Shown here one piece after another: positions 1 through 7,106 of a stretch of 7,541 nt of DNA. The stretch spans positions 1 through 7,541 of the forward strand of contig JBAYVI010000151.1 of NCBI GenBank assembly GCA_041674625.1. Reading direction: 5' to 3'. The stretch comes from BRH-c32 sp041674625 (lineage in GTDB: Bacteria; Bacteroidota; Ignavibacteria; Ignavibacteriales; Melioribacteraceae). Made by a program: the position numbers and the translations under genes. The notes below the pieces were generated by a model. It searched no databases and was not told the origin of the DNA. It worked only from the letters and a program-made list of their open reading frames with translations. The stretch's first letter is position 1. Each line of letters opens with the position of its first letter.

Positions 1-108
1 ACGCGAAAGCACTAATTCAACTTGTGAGGTTTTTAGCATTATATCTGCTGCCTGCATTCCCGCAGCGATACTTGTAAGTTCTATTAATCCGAGTGAATTC
101 ATTTCCAT
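1..108 (-). CDS. pduT: PduT-like bacterial microcompartment shell protein, N-terminal fragment (cut by window edge)
   Basis: Only the first 36 codons are present; the gene runs off the left end. The visible peptide contains LGLIELTSIAAGMQAADIML, the start of a BMC (PF00936-type) domain. It matches the N-terminus I recall for PduT (GILELTSIAKGM...DAMLK...V.L..SK) better than PduA/EutM, which have IE-TRG at that place. PduT proteins are tandem-BMC trimeric shell proteins with an Fe-S cluster in the central pore, thought to pass electrons across the microcompartment shell. The cluster ligand lies beyond what is visible. ATG at 108 follows the pduS-like stop after 6 bases; a second in-frame ATG at 102 (MNSLGLIEL) is equally plausible, and neither has a strong Shine-Dalgarno. 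The order pduS then pduT is the same as in the Salmonella pdu operon, which supports the call. A different tandem or single BMC-domain protein cannot be excluded from 36 residues. Confidence 0.85.
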   Translation of the reverse strand, partial: MEMNSLGLIELTSIAAGMQAADIMLKTSQVELVLSR

Positions 109-114
109 AATTGC

Positions 115-1431
115 CTACTGTCTTTCAATTATTATAAAATTATCATTTGCACTAGTTACAACACCATGTATTGAGGAATGTATATTAGCACCTAATTTAC
201 CGATATCCATTTTACCTACCAAATCCCCTTTTGAAACAATATCACCAACCGATACATTCAAAGATGATGGAGATCCTACATGTTGTTTTAAAAATATCTT
301 AACACTTTTAGGTTCGGGTTTAATTTTTGTAAAAGGAGTCTTTTGTTCATACTTAAGTATGTCCATTCGTTTCATTAACTGTTTTAAAGGAACTCTTCTT
401 CCCTCTTTAATAGGATGTACTTTTACAGGTTTGGACTGAATATATCTTTGATTATTTTTTCTTAATTCAGTTTTCCCCTGGTCGCATGCTTCTCGTGGAT
501 ATAGGTCTTCGGGACATGAATATAAAGAGCATAAACCGCATGAACAGCAGAGATCGGCATACTGATTCCATACAGCTTCTCCGGTTGTAGAGAATTGAAG
601 TGACCGCATTACCTTATGCGGTTGAACATCATATCCAAGTAAATATCGTGGACAAAATTCAGTACAGAAACTGCATTGATCGCAAGCAGATTTTCCGATT
701 CGATTCATGCTAGTTAATGGTCGATTCATTCGAGAAACTAAATAATGATCTTTAGGAAGTAATATTATTCCTGCAATTGTTTTTGTTACAACTTCAGATA
801 AATCAAAAGTTAAGCGCCCCATCAATATACCGCTTACGAATATTGCATATTCATTTGCAATGGCACCGCCGGCAAATTCAATTAGGTCTTTAAATGAAGT
901 ACCTAAGGGAGCAAAAAATGTTTTCGGCTCTTTTACTAATCCCGTTACAGTTACTAATTTTTCAGTAACAGGAATATCTTTAAGAGCGTTTGAAATATTA
1001 TAGAAAGTCTCAACATTATTTACTACACAGCCAACATCTAAAGGGAGTCCGTGAGGAGGAATTAATCTTTTTGTAGCTGCATACACTAATTCATATTCAT
1101 CACCTGAAGGGTAAAAATCACCAAGTAAACAAGTTTCAATTCTATCATTGGAATTATGTTTTTCAATCTCTTCAATTGCAAAACTATTTTTAGCTTTAAT
1201 ACCGAAGTAGGATTTTTTTGCTTCGGTATTAATCATCATTTCACTCACCCCTTCAAGAATTTGAGAAGGAAAGTTTTTCATTAGTTCAACATCTTTATGA
1301 ATTAACGGTTCACATTCAGCACCATTAACTAAAACAAACTCCACTTTTGAATTTGCCTTTATATGAGTCGGAAAACCGGCTCCCCCGGCACCAACTACAC
1401 CGGCATTAAATATTTTTTCGGAAAAGCTCAT
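115..1431 (-). CDS. pduS: PduS-like RnfC-family iron-sulfur flavoprotein of a bacterial microcompartment
   Basis: The 438-residue length is close to PduS (about 450). Near the N-terminus GAGGAGFPTH (14-23) and VNGAECEP (35-42) are the flavin/NADH-binding signatures of the RnfC/NuoF (Complex1_51K) fold. An SLBB-like segment follows (about 160-190, VTVTGLVKEPKTF). Two 4Fe-4S sets come next: C250-x2-C253-x2-C256-x3-C260-P and C295-x2-C298-x2-C301-x4-C306-P. The C-terminus (about 392-437, VSVGDIVSKGDLVGK) is an RnfC-type barrel-sandwich domain. PduS is known as a cobalamin reductase in B12-dependent propanediol microcompartments. Homologues in other BMC types are thought to move electrons between NADH and the lumen or shell, so a cobalamin role is not proven here. 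The ATG overlaps the phosphatase stop (ATGA) and has AAGGAA 7 bases upstream, which supports this start. All eight cysteines are intact and no membrane segment is seen. Confidence 0.92.
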   Translation of the reverse strand: MSFSEKIFNAGVVGAGGAGFPTHIKANSKVEFVLVNGAECEPLIHKDVELMKNFPSQILEGVSEMMINTEAKKSYFGIKAKNSFAIEEIEKHNSNDRIETCLLGDFYPSGDEYELVYAATKRLIPPHGLPLDVGCVVNNVETFYNISNALKDIPVTEKLVTVTGLVKEPKTFFAPLGTSFKDLIEFAGGAIANEYAIFVSGILMGRLTFDLSEVVTKTIAGIILLPKDHYLVSRMNRPLTSMNRIGKSACDQCSFCTEFCPRYLLGYDVQPHKVMRSLQFSTTGEAVWNQYADLCCSCGLCSLYSCPEDLYPREACDQGKTELRKNNQRYIQSKPVKVHPIKEGRRVPLKQLMKRMDILKYEQKTPFTKIKPEPKSVKIFLKQHVGSPSSLNVSVGDIVSKGDLVGKMDIGKLGANIHSSIHGVVTSANDNFIIIERQ

Positions 1432-2666
1432 CTATCTTTCCTTTTAATAACAACAATAGTTTTATCGTCAATATACTGGCTTTCAGAAGTTGAAAACCGT
1501 ATAACATCATCAAGAATTAATGCTACAATTTCCTTTGGAGTTTTATCCACATTCTTTTTAATAATCTTTTCTAAACGTTTCTCTTCATAAAATTCATATT
1601 TATGATTTGCAGATTCTACAACACCATCAGTATAGATTACTAATATATCACCGTTATAAAAATTGATACTATCGGTTTCATATTTAGAATTTGGAGCCGG
1701 ACCAATTAATGGACCCGTTGGTTGAAGATACGATATCTTATTCTTGTATTTACTATAAAATAGTGGAGGATTATGACCTGCATTAGCATACAGGAAAAGT
1801 CCTTTTTTATCGTTCGATAATTCACCATAAAATATTGTTGCGAATTTATCATCACTGAAAATTTTATTAATAAGTTGATTTAATCGATTCATCATTGGGG
1901 ATATTTTCAATTGGAATGTAGAAGCCATTCTAACTGCACCTGAAATGTACATAGCTTCTGCAGCAGCTGCAATCCCTTTTGAAGCAGCATCACCGACAAC
2001 AATACCCAGTCGGTCTTCCTCTTCTCCAATTTTTAAGTAATCGTAAAAATCCCCACCAATAATTTCAGCCGGAATAGTAACGCCAAATATATCGTAATTA
2101 TGAAATCGATATTCATGTTCAGGTAAAATACTTCTTTGTAATTCTTTAGCCTTATCTAAATCAGCAATTAAATGCTGTTGTGATTGTGCAATTTTTCTCT
2201 CATGTAGTTTAGAAGTCAATACAGTCGCAACAATATTTAATGTATATCTTAAATCTTTTCCAATTTCGTTACTATTAAGAGCAATAAGGTACTCATAATA
2301 TTTTTTGCCATTGACGCGAACCTTATTACCAATTCCAGAAGCTGAATACTTAAAAATACCTTTTGCTATAAGAGTTTCATTAGTTTCACTTGCAAGAATA
2401 GTTCTCTCTTCTGTAATCTTATCAAATATTTGATAGTCATGTAACTTGAGTGCAAATTCTTTCGGAATTTTTTGAACTTTACCACATTGAAAGTAAAGTT
2501 TATATGTATTTTCAACAGTATCTAACTGCCAGACTCTTCCACCAAGAATATCAGTTCTTGAATCATTAATTAATTCTTCAAGAATTTCTGTCAATAACTC
2601 TTTTTCGGTATTAAAATGTTTTGAAGCAATATTTTCTAAAGCACGGTATAATTTTTTTTGTATCAT
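1428..2666 (-). CDS. GAF-SpoIIE (RsbU-type PP2C) serine/threonine phosphatase
   Basis: This 412-residue soluble protein has three parts. Residues about 5-155 look like a divergent GAF-type sensor domain. A helical linker (about 155-183) ends in LDKAKELQRSILP, the usual lead-in to RsbU/SpoIIE catalytic domains. The PP2C-like SpoIIE domain follows (about 190-409). Its metal-binding acidic motifs are present: GGDFYDY with D206 and D209, GDAASKG with D226, YTDG with D347, and IDDKT with D400/D401; ANAGHNPP (294-301) is also typical. Such enzymes remove phosphate from anti-sigma-factor antagonists (RsbV/SpoIIAA type) and so switch partner proteins. No antagonist or anti-sigma gene is visible, so the target is unknown. 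The family usually has GD-[VA]-SGKG; here it is GDAASKG, a small change that leaves the aspartate. The ATG at 2666 is 3 bases after the peptidase stop and lacks a clear Shine-Dalgarno, suggesting coupled translation. The gene overlaps the next start by 4 bases. Confidence 0.92.
   Translation of the reverse strand: MIQKKLYRALENIASKHFNTEKELLTEILEELINDSRTDILGGRVWQLDTVENTYKLYFQCGKVQKIPKEFALKLHDYQIFDKITEERTILASETNETLIAKGIFKYSASGIGNKVRVNGKKYYEYLIALNSNEIGKDLRYTLNIVATVLTSKLHERKIAQSQQHLIADLDKAKELQRSILPEHEYRFHNYDIFGVTIPAEIIGGDFYDYLKIGEEEDRLGIVVGDAASKGIAAAAEAMYISGAVRMASTFQLKISPMMNRLNQLINKIFSDDKFATIFYGELSNDKKGLFLYANAGHNPPLFYSKYKNKISYLQPTGPLIGPAPNSKYETDSINFYNGDILVIYTDGVVESANHKYEFYEEKRLEKIIKKNVDKTPKEIVALILDDVIRFSTSESQYIDDKTIVVIKRKDR
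1438..1443 (-). promoter_or_regulatory. Shine-Dalgarno of the pduS-like gene inside the phosphatase 3' end
   Basis: On the minus strand AAGGAA lies 6 bases before the ATG at 1431, within the last codons of the phosphatase gene. Together with the ATGA stop/start overlap it supports both the chosen start and translational coupling of the two genes. Confidence 0.6.
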
Positions 2667-2669
2667 CGA

Positions 2670-3935
2670 TTATTTGGAATAATAGTTAATGAAATCAGTC
2701 AATGCTTTTTTACAAACCGGATTAAATTCATTTACTGAAAATGAATTCATAAGACTGTTCTGAGTAGGTCTATAAACGCCTTTACCGACATATCCTCCAC
2801 CTTCGAAAACACCGACTTTATTTTTATATTCATCATTAGCAAGTGTAGGAATTGGAGTATCTTTATCAAGCATTGATTTCCATTTACTTTGAAAATTCAC
2901 TAAAGTAGTTATATTTGGTTCCCAGGGCTCAACATCTAATGGATAAAAATCTTGGTAAGTATCATCACCAGAATATTCATCTGCAAGTCCAGCTAATCCA
3001 TGACCAAATTCATGAACAAAAACTTGAGCTGCCAATTTATGATCAGCACCTGTTAAGGAGTAGTAGTTATAAATTGCGCCACCGCCATATTTAGAAGTAT
3101 TTACAATAATATAAATTTGGTCATAAGGAGCATTTGAGGCTATATCCCTCACATCGAAATAATTAGTAGTCATCAAATAACGTTCGCTATCAAAAGTATA
3201 AAAGTTAGAACCCATAATAGTATTTTTCCAAACATTATCACCCGGTATATCTGTACCTGAATCATTAGAAGGAGCTTCAACTCCCCAAACATTTATATTA
3301 TTTTGAAAATCAGAAAATGGTTCATAACTAAATAAAGACTTGCTTAAACGTTCGCAATCTTTTTTGAATTTATCCATTTCTTCTTTAGTATATCCTTCGG
3401 GAATGAAAACAATATCTAACTTTTCATTACTATTGCCTGAGTAATGCACTTTGAAATTAGGGAATTGATATTTCATATCATGGTGAATAAAATAACTTTT
3501 AGGATCGATGTTAAATTCTAACTTCTTTATAAAATTCCCACTTTTGTCTCTTCTATAAATATTTAAAATAGAATTTGATTTTGGGAATGGAAATCTAATC
3601 GAGCCTTCGTAAGTTCTTTTAATAGTTTTAGCTTCTTCGGTAGTTTGCCATTCCATAAAAAGAGTGGAGAACCCCATTGAATAGATTTCTTTATTTGAAG
3701 CAGAATTTATTAATACGAATTTATAATTACCGTAGCCAAAAGGATCAATAAGGTTAGTTTTTGTACCAGCCCAATCCCCTTCCATAATCATTTTATCAAA
3801 TCCAATTTCTTCGGAATTTTTATCTCCAAAATGAGTAAAATCAAAACGCATAGTTTTTTCAGTAAAATAATCATCATATTGAATTTGAGCTACTAAAAGC
3901 GAAGGGAGCAAAAGGAACAATTTCCAAAGTTTCAT
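2670..3935 (-). CDS. Secreted M64-family (IgA peptidase type) zinc metallopeptidase
   Basis: The 421-residue product begins with a signal peptide (MKLWKLFLLLPSLLVA, probably cut before Q17) and has no lipobox cysteine, so it is probably periplasmic or exported. Residues about 18-160 are beta-rich and resemble the M64 N-terminal domain. The catalytic domain starts about 172 (LDIVFIPEGYTKEEM), a stretch typical of the family. The zinc motif is HEFGHGLAGLADEY, with H308, E309 and H312; the third ligand is probably D319 or E320. NSLMNS (393-398) fits the downstream Met-turn. Peptidase M64 is named after a clostridial IgA protease, but most bacterial members have unknown substrates, so IgA cleavage should not be assumed. 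The protein ends right after the catalytic domain, with no C-terminal type IX sorting domain. The start is 8 bases after the pyrE stop with only a weak purine-rich site (GAGA). Confidence 0.9.
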   Translation of the reverse strand: MKLWKLFLLLPSLLVAQIQYDDYFTEKTMRFDFTHFGDKNSEEIGFDKMIMEGDWAGTKTNLIDPFGYGNYKFVLINSASNKEIYSMGFSTLFMEWQTTEEAKTIKRTYEGSIRFPFPKSNSILNIYRRDKSGNFIKKLEFNIDPKSYFIHHDMKYQFPNFKVHYSGNSNEKLDIVFIPEGYTKEEMDKFKKDCERLSKSLFSYEPFSDFQNNINVWGVEAPSNDSGTDIPGDNVWKNTIMGSNFYTFDSERYLMTTNYFDVRDIASNAPYDQIYIIVNTSKYGGGAIYNYYSLTGADHKLAAQVFVHEFGHGLAGLADEYSGDDTYQDFYPLDVEPWEPNITTLVNFQSKWKSMLDKDTPIPTLANDEYKNKVGVFEGGGYVGKGVYRPTQNSLMNSFSVNEFNPVCKKALTDFINYYSK

Positions 3936-3943
3936 TTTTATCT

Positions 3944-4522
3944 CTATTTTAATTTACGTGAACCGGGTTTAACAAATGGAATATTTTCTTTACAAAATGG
4001 ACAATCTTCGGGTGGATAGGAAATAACGTCCAATTCGAGAGTACAGAATTGAGGAACTCCGAAATTAGCTTTTTTATTACTTCTATCGACAATAATCCCC
4101 ACTCCTGAGGTAATTGCATTACTATCTTTTATCAACTCCATAACTTCAAAAACGGAGCCCCCGGTAGTAACCACATCTTCGCATACTAAAAGTTTTTCAC
4201 CTTCTTCGATTTTGAATCCACGTCTCAGAGCCATCTTGCCATTTTCGCGTTCAGCGAAAATAAATTTTTTGTTCAATTGACGAGCAACTTCCTGGCCAAC
4301 ACAAATTCCTCCGATTGCCGGAGAAATAACTGTATCAATTTCTAATCCACTAATTTGACTCACAATCTGTTCTGCGAGTAAAATATTATATTCAGGATAC
4401 TGAAGAACAAGTGCACATTGGAAATATTTATCGCTATGTCTTCCAGAAGTTAATAAAAAATGCCCTGTCAAAAGGGCATTTGTATTCAAAAAAATGTTTA
4501 ATACGTCATCTTTAGAAATCAT
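3944..4522 (-). CDS. pyrE: Orotate phosphoribosyltransferase
   Basis: PyrE joins orotate and PRPP to give orotidine 5'-phosphate in de novo UMP synthesis, in the cytoplasm. At 192 residues it has the usual length. The N-terminal GHFLLTSGRHSDKYFQCALV (20-39) is the substrate-binding signature of the shorter, thermophile/archaeal-like PyrE subfamily. PAIGGICVGQEVA (68-80), the mobile-loop region FAERENGKMALRRGF (89-103) and the PRPP motif VCEDVVTTGGSV (113-124; E115, D116) follow. The C-terminal CPFCKENIPFVKPGSR (174-189), with C174 and C177, also occurs in this subfamily. The start at 4522 is supported by AGGA (4529-4532), which overlaps the clpC stop codon, with a 6-base spacer. No other pyr gene is near. 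A terminator-like hairpin lies about 40 bases into the reading frame and is listed separately. Confidence 0.96.
   Translation of the reverse strand: MISKDDVLNIFLNTNALLTGHFLLTSGRHSDKYFQCALVLQYPEYNILLAEQIVSQISGLEIDTVISPAIGGICVGQEVARQLNKKFIFAERENGKMALRRGFKIEEGEKLLVCEDVVTTGGSVFEVMELIKDSNAITSGVGIIVDRSNKKANFGVPQFCTLELDVISYPPEDCPFCKENIPFVKPGSRKLK
4451..4481 (-). terminator. Terminator-like hairpin with T tract inside the 5' part of pyrE
   Basis: On the minus strand AAATGCCCT (4481-4473), a 6-base loop (TTTGAC) and AGGGCATTT (4466-4458) form a perfect 9-bp stem. It is followed directly by TTTATTA, giving six consecutive Ts from the stem base. It has the shape of an intrinsic terminator pointing in the direction of pyrE transcription, but lies within codons 14-24. 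Either it is an attenuator kept open by translating ribosomes, or it is a by-product of the conserved NALLTGHFLL coding sequence. The structure is seen; the function is inferred. Confidence 0.4.
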
Positions 4523-4530
4523 CTTTGTTC

Positions 4531-7050
4531 CTAATTATTTTCTTTAGTTTCTTCTTCAGTTTTTTCTTCTGATTCTTCTGTATCATTAACTTTACCTGAT
4601 ATGAAGTATAATTCTTCGGTTTTCTTTTTATGCTTTACAATTATCTTATCACCATCTTTAAAATTCGATAGTAATAATTCTTCTGCTAACGGATCTTCAA
4701 TATATTTTTGGATTGCTCTTTTAAGAGGTCTTGCACCAAACTTTGGATCGAAACCTTTATCAGCCAAAAATTCTATCGCTCCTTTGTTTAATTCAATCGT
4801 CATCTTATTTTCAGCGAGATTATTAATTAAGTCTTTCATCTCAATAAAAACAATTTTCTTTATATCTTCTTTATCTAAGGATCTGAAAACAATAGTATCA
4901 TCAATTCTATTAATAAATTCAGGATTGAAGAGACGTTTCATTGCATCTTCTACTGTATTTTTTAGTTGTGAATATTCATCAGCATCAGTTCCTTTACCAA
5001 AACCAAATCCGCCGCCGATTTTAATATCTTTTGTACCGACATTAGAAGTCATAATAATTATTGTATTCTTAAAATCCACTTTCCTGCCGAGACTATCTGT
5101 AAGAGTGCCATCATCAAGAACTTGAAGAAGAATATTGAACACATCAGGATGTGCCTTTTCGATTTCATCGAATAGCACTACTGAATATGGTTTTCGGCGA
5201 ACTCTTTCAGTTAGCTGTCCACCTTCTTCATAACCTACATATCCTGGAGGGGCACCAACTAATCTTGACACAGCGAATTTTTCCATATATTCACTCATAT
5301 CAATTCTAATGAGAGCATCTTCTGAATCGAATAAATATCTAGCTAATTCTTTAGTTAATTCAGTCTTGCCAACACCAGTTGGGCCTAAAAATATAAAAGT
5401 ACCAATCGGCTTATTTGACCTTTTTAATCCTGCTCTTGTTCTACGAATTGCTTTGCTAAGTTTTGTTACTGCATCATCCTGCCCAACAATTCTTTCTTTA
5501 AGTGAGGATTCCATTTTCAATAATTTTTCTGATTCAGCTTGTACAACGCGTGTAACCGGAATTCCAGTCATCATTGCCACAACAGTAGCAATATCCTCTT
5601 CGGTAACATCAAATACTAAATCTTTTGTTTTAGTATCCCATTCACGTTTAGCAATTTCGAGGTCAGATTGAAGCGTACGTTCTCTATCTCTAAGACGAGC
5701 AGCTTCTTCATAATCTTGTTTTTTTACAACCATTACTTTCTGCTGTTTAACTTCTTCGATCTCTTCTTCGAGTTTAAGAATCTCTTCAGAAACCTTAAAA
5801 TTACCCATGTGAACTCTCGAACCTGCTTCATCAACTACGTCAATAGCTTTATCGGGCAAATAGCGATCTGTAATATAACGCACACTCAATTTTACAGAAT
5901 TAATAATTGCCTCATCTGTATATCGAACATGATGATGTTCTTCATACTTGAATTTAATGTTTTTAAGAATCTGAATAGTTTCTTCTACGGAAGGAGGATC
6001 AACCATAACTTTTTGAAATCTCCTATCCAAAGCTCCATCCGTTTCGATAAACTTACGATATTCATCAAGAGTAGTAGCACCAATACACTGTATGTCTCCG
6101 CGAGCAAGTGCTGGTTTGAACATATTAGAAGCATCTAAAGAACCAGATGCTCCTCCTGCACCAACTATTGTATGAAGTTCGTCAATAAATAGAATCACAT
6201 CATCAGCTTTTTCTAATTCAGTCATCAGAGCTTTCATTCTCTCTTCAAACTGACCACGGTATTTAGTACCTGCGACTAATCCAGCAAGATCTAAAGTAAC
6301 AACTCTTTTATCCTGAAGAATTCTAGGAACTTTACGTTGAATGATTCTTAATGCCAATCCTTCAGCGATTGCAGTTTTACCAACACCTGGTTCCCCAATT
6401 AATACAGGGTTATTCTTTTTTCTTCGTGAGAGAACTTGTGCGACTCTTTCAATTTCTTTTTCTCTTCCTACAACAGGGTCAAGTTTATCTTCAACAGCTA
6501 ATTTAGTAAGGTCTCTGCCAAAATTATCAAGTACTGGAGTTTTAGTTTTTTCAACTTTTTTACCAGCCTGACCAAATTGCATTTGTGGAACTCCCTTGTC
6601 ACCAAGACCTGCTCTCGCACTTAAAATATTATTTAATTCAGCGCGTGCTGCATCATAAGTTAAATTAAATTGATGTAATATTTGAGTAGCTATATTATCT
6701 TCATCCCTCAATAAAGAAAGAAGAATATGTTCAGTACCAATAACGTCTGATTTATAAATTTTAGATTCAATCTGAGTGATCTTAAGAACTTTTTCAGCTT
6801 GTTTAGTAAGCGGAATATTTCCAATAGTAAGAGTTCCGCCAGCAGTCCTTACAGTATCCTCAATTGCTTTTTTAAGTTTTATCAAATCTACTTCGAGATT
6901 TCTAATAATTTTAACAGCCACACCTTGACCTTCGCGAATAATTCCGAGTAAAAGATGTTCTGTCCCAATATAATCGTGTCCCATTCTTAAAGCTTCTTCT
7001 CTGCTAAGTCTAATTACCTCTTGAACACGTTCTGAAAAATTACCATCCAT
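4531..7050 (-). CDS. clpC: ClpC-type AAA+ unfoldase, ATP-dependent Clp protease ATP-binding subunit
   Basis: ClpC unfolds substrates and feeds them into the ClpP peptidase in the cytoplasm; it is a general proteolysis and stress factor. The 839 residues show two Clp_N repeats (about 4-65 and 79-142, each with a GTEHLLL/GTEHILL core). AAA domain 1 has Walker A GEPGVGKT (219-226), Walker B ILFIDE (286-291) and arginine finger R343/R344. A middle region with a UVR motif (about 446-463, QDYEEAARLRDRE) marks ClpC rather than ClpA or ClpB. AAA domain 2 has Walker A GPTGVGKT (556-563), Walker B VVLFDE (624-629), sensor 1 TSN (668-670) and sensor 2 GARPLKR (772-778). The ClpP-docking loop appears as GGGFGFGKG (679-687). 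An acidic tail (about 823-839) ends the protein. The start has a strong Shine-Dalgarno. Neither mcsA/mcsB nor ctsR accompanies it, unlike the Bacillus clpC operon. It is the first gene of the minus-strand run. Confidence 0.97.
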   Translation of the reverse strand: MDGNFSERVQEVIRLSREEALRMGHDYIGTEHLLLGIIREGQGVAVKIIRNLEVDLIKLKKAIEDTVRTAGGTLTIGNIPLTKQAEKVLKITQIESKIYKSDVIGTEHILLSLLRDEDNIATQILHQFNLTYDAARAELNNILSARAGLGDKGVPQMQFGQAGKKVEKTKTPVLDNFGRDLTKLAVEDKLDPVVGREKEIERVAQVLSRRKKNNPVLIGEPGVGKTAIAEGLALRIIQRKVPRILQDKRVVTLDLAGLVAGTKYRGQFEERMKALMTELEKADDVILFIDELHTIVGAGGASGSLDASNMFKPALARGDIQCIGATTLDEYRKFIETDGALDRRFQKVMVDPPSVEETIQILKNIKFKYEEHHHVRYTDEAIINSVKLSVRYITDRYLPDKAIDVVDEAGSRVHMGNFKVSEEILKLEEEIEEVKQQKVMVVKKQDYEEAARLRDRERTLQSDLEIAKREWDTKTKDLVFDVTEEDIATVVAMMTGIPVTRVVQAESEKLLKMESSLKERIVGQDDAVTKLSKAIRRTRAGLKRSNKPIGTFIFLGPTGVGKTELTKELARYLFDSEDALIRIDMSEYMEKFAVSRLVGAPPGYVGYEEGGQLTERVRRKPYSVVLFDEIEKAHPDVFNILLQVLDDGTLTDSLGRKVDFKNTIIIMTSNVGTKDIKIGGGFGFGKGTDADEYSQLKNTVEDAMKRLFNPEFINRIDDTIVFRSLDKEDIKKIVFIEMKDLINNLAENKMTIELNKGAIEFLADKGFDPKFGARPLKRAIQKYIEDPLAEELLLSNFKDGDKIIVKHKKKTEELYFISGKVNDTEESEEKTEEETKENN

Positions 7051-7054
7051 AAGT

Positions 7055-7061
7055 TCACCTT
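7055..7061 (-). promoter_or_regulatory. Shine-Dalgarno of clpC
   Basis: AAGGTGA on the minus strand ends 4 bases before the ATG at 7050. It is among the strongest ribosome binding sites in the window and fixes the clpC start. Confidence 0.8.
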
Positions 7062-7069
7062 CTTTTTAT

Positions 7070-7090
7070 TGGATTTTAACATAAAATCCA
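7070..7090. repeat. Perfect inverted repeat in the clpC leader (9-bp arms, 3-base centre)
   Basis: Arms TGGATTTTA (7070-7078) and TAAAATCCA (7082-7090) flank ACA. The repeat lies between the candidate clpC promoter and its Shine-Dalgarno. It could be an operator just downstream of the transcription start, or a 5'-end hairpin in the mRNA. It has no T tract in either direction that would make it a terminator. It does not resemble CIRCE or a CtsR site. Confidence 0.6.
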
Positions 7091-7106
7091 TCTTAAATGT
7101 TTCCTA

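Noticed and set aside
1363..1590. Plus-strand 75-codon open frame with hydrophobic stretches across the phosphatase/pduS-like junction
   Set aside because: It is antisense to two well-supported genes and matches no family I recognise; hydrophobicity is expected from AT-rich antisense sequence.
2652..2659. Run of eight As in codons 3-5 of the phosphatase gene, a possible slippage or phase-variation site
   Set aside because: Runs of this length are common in such AT-rich DNA and the frame is intact; there is no second frame that would give a useful product.
2725..2747. 8-bp inverted repeat AATTCATT/AATGAATT in the M64 gene
   Set aside because: It is entirely AT-rich apart from one pair, is explained by coding sequence, and is near chance level.
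6130..6151. 7-bp inverted repeat AGCATCT/AGATGCT in clpC
   Set aside because: It falls in conserved coding sequence, is short, and has no T tract.
4601..6571. Several plus-strand open frames of 76-174 codons opposite clpC
   Set aside because: They are antisense to a strongly conserved ClpC, have low-complexity Ser/Phe-rich translations, and have no convincing ribosome sites.
7027..7082. Short upstream frame of 18 codons starting inside the clpC leader palindrome and overlapping the clpC start
   Set aside because: It has no Shine-Dalgarno and no recognisable content; it is expected by chance.
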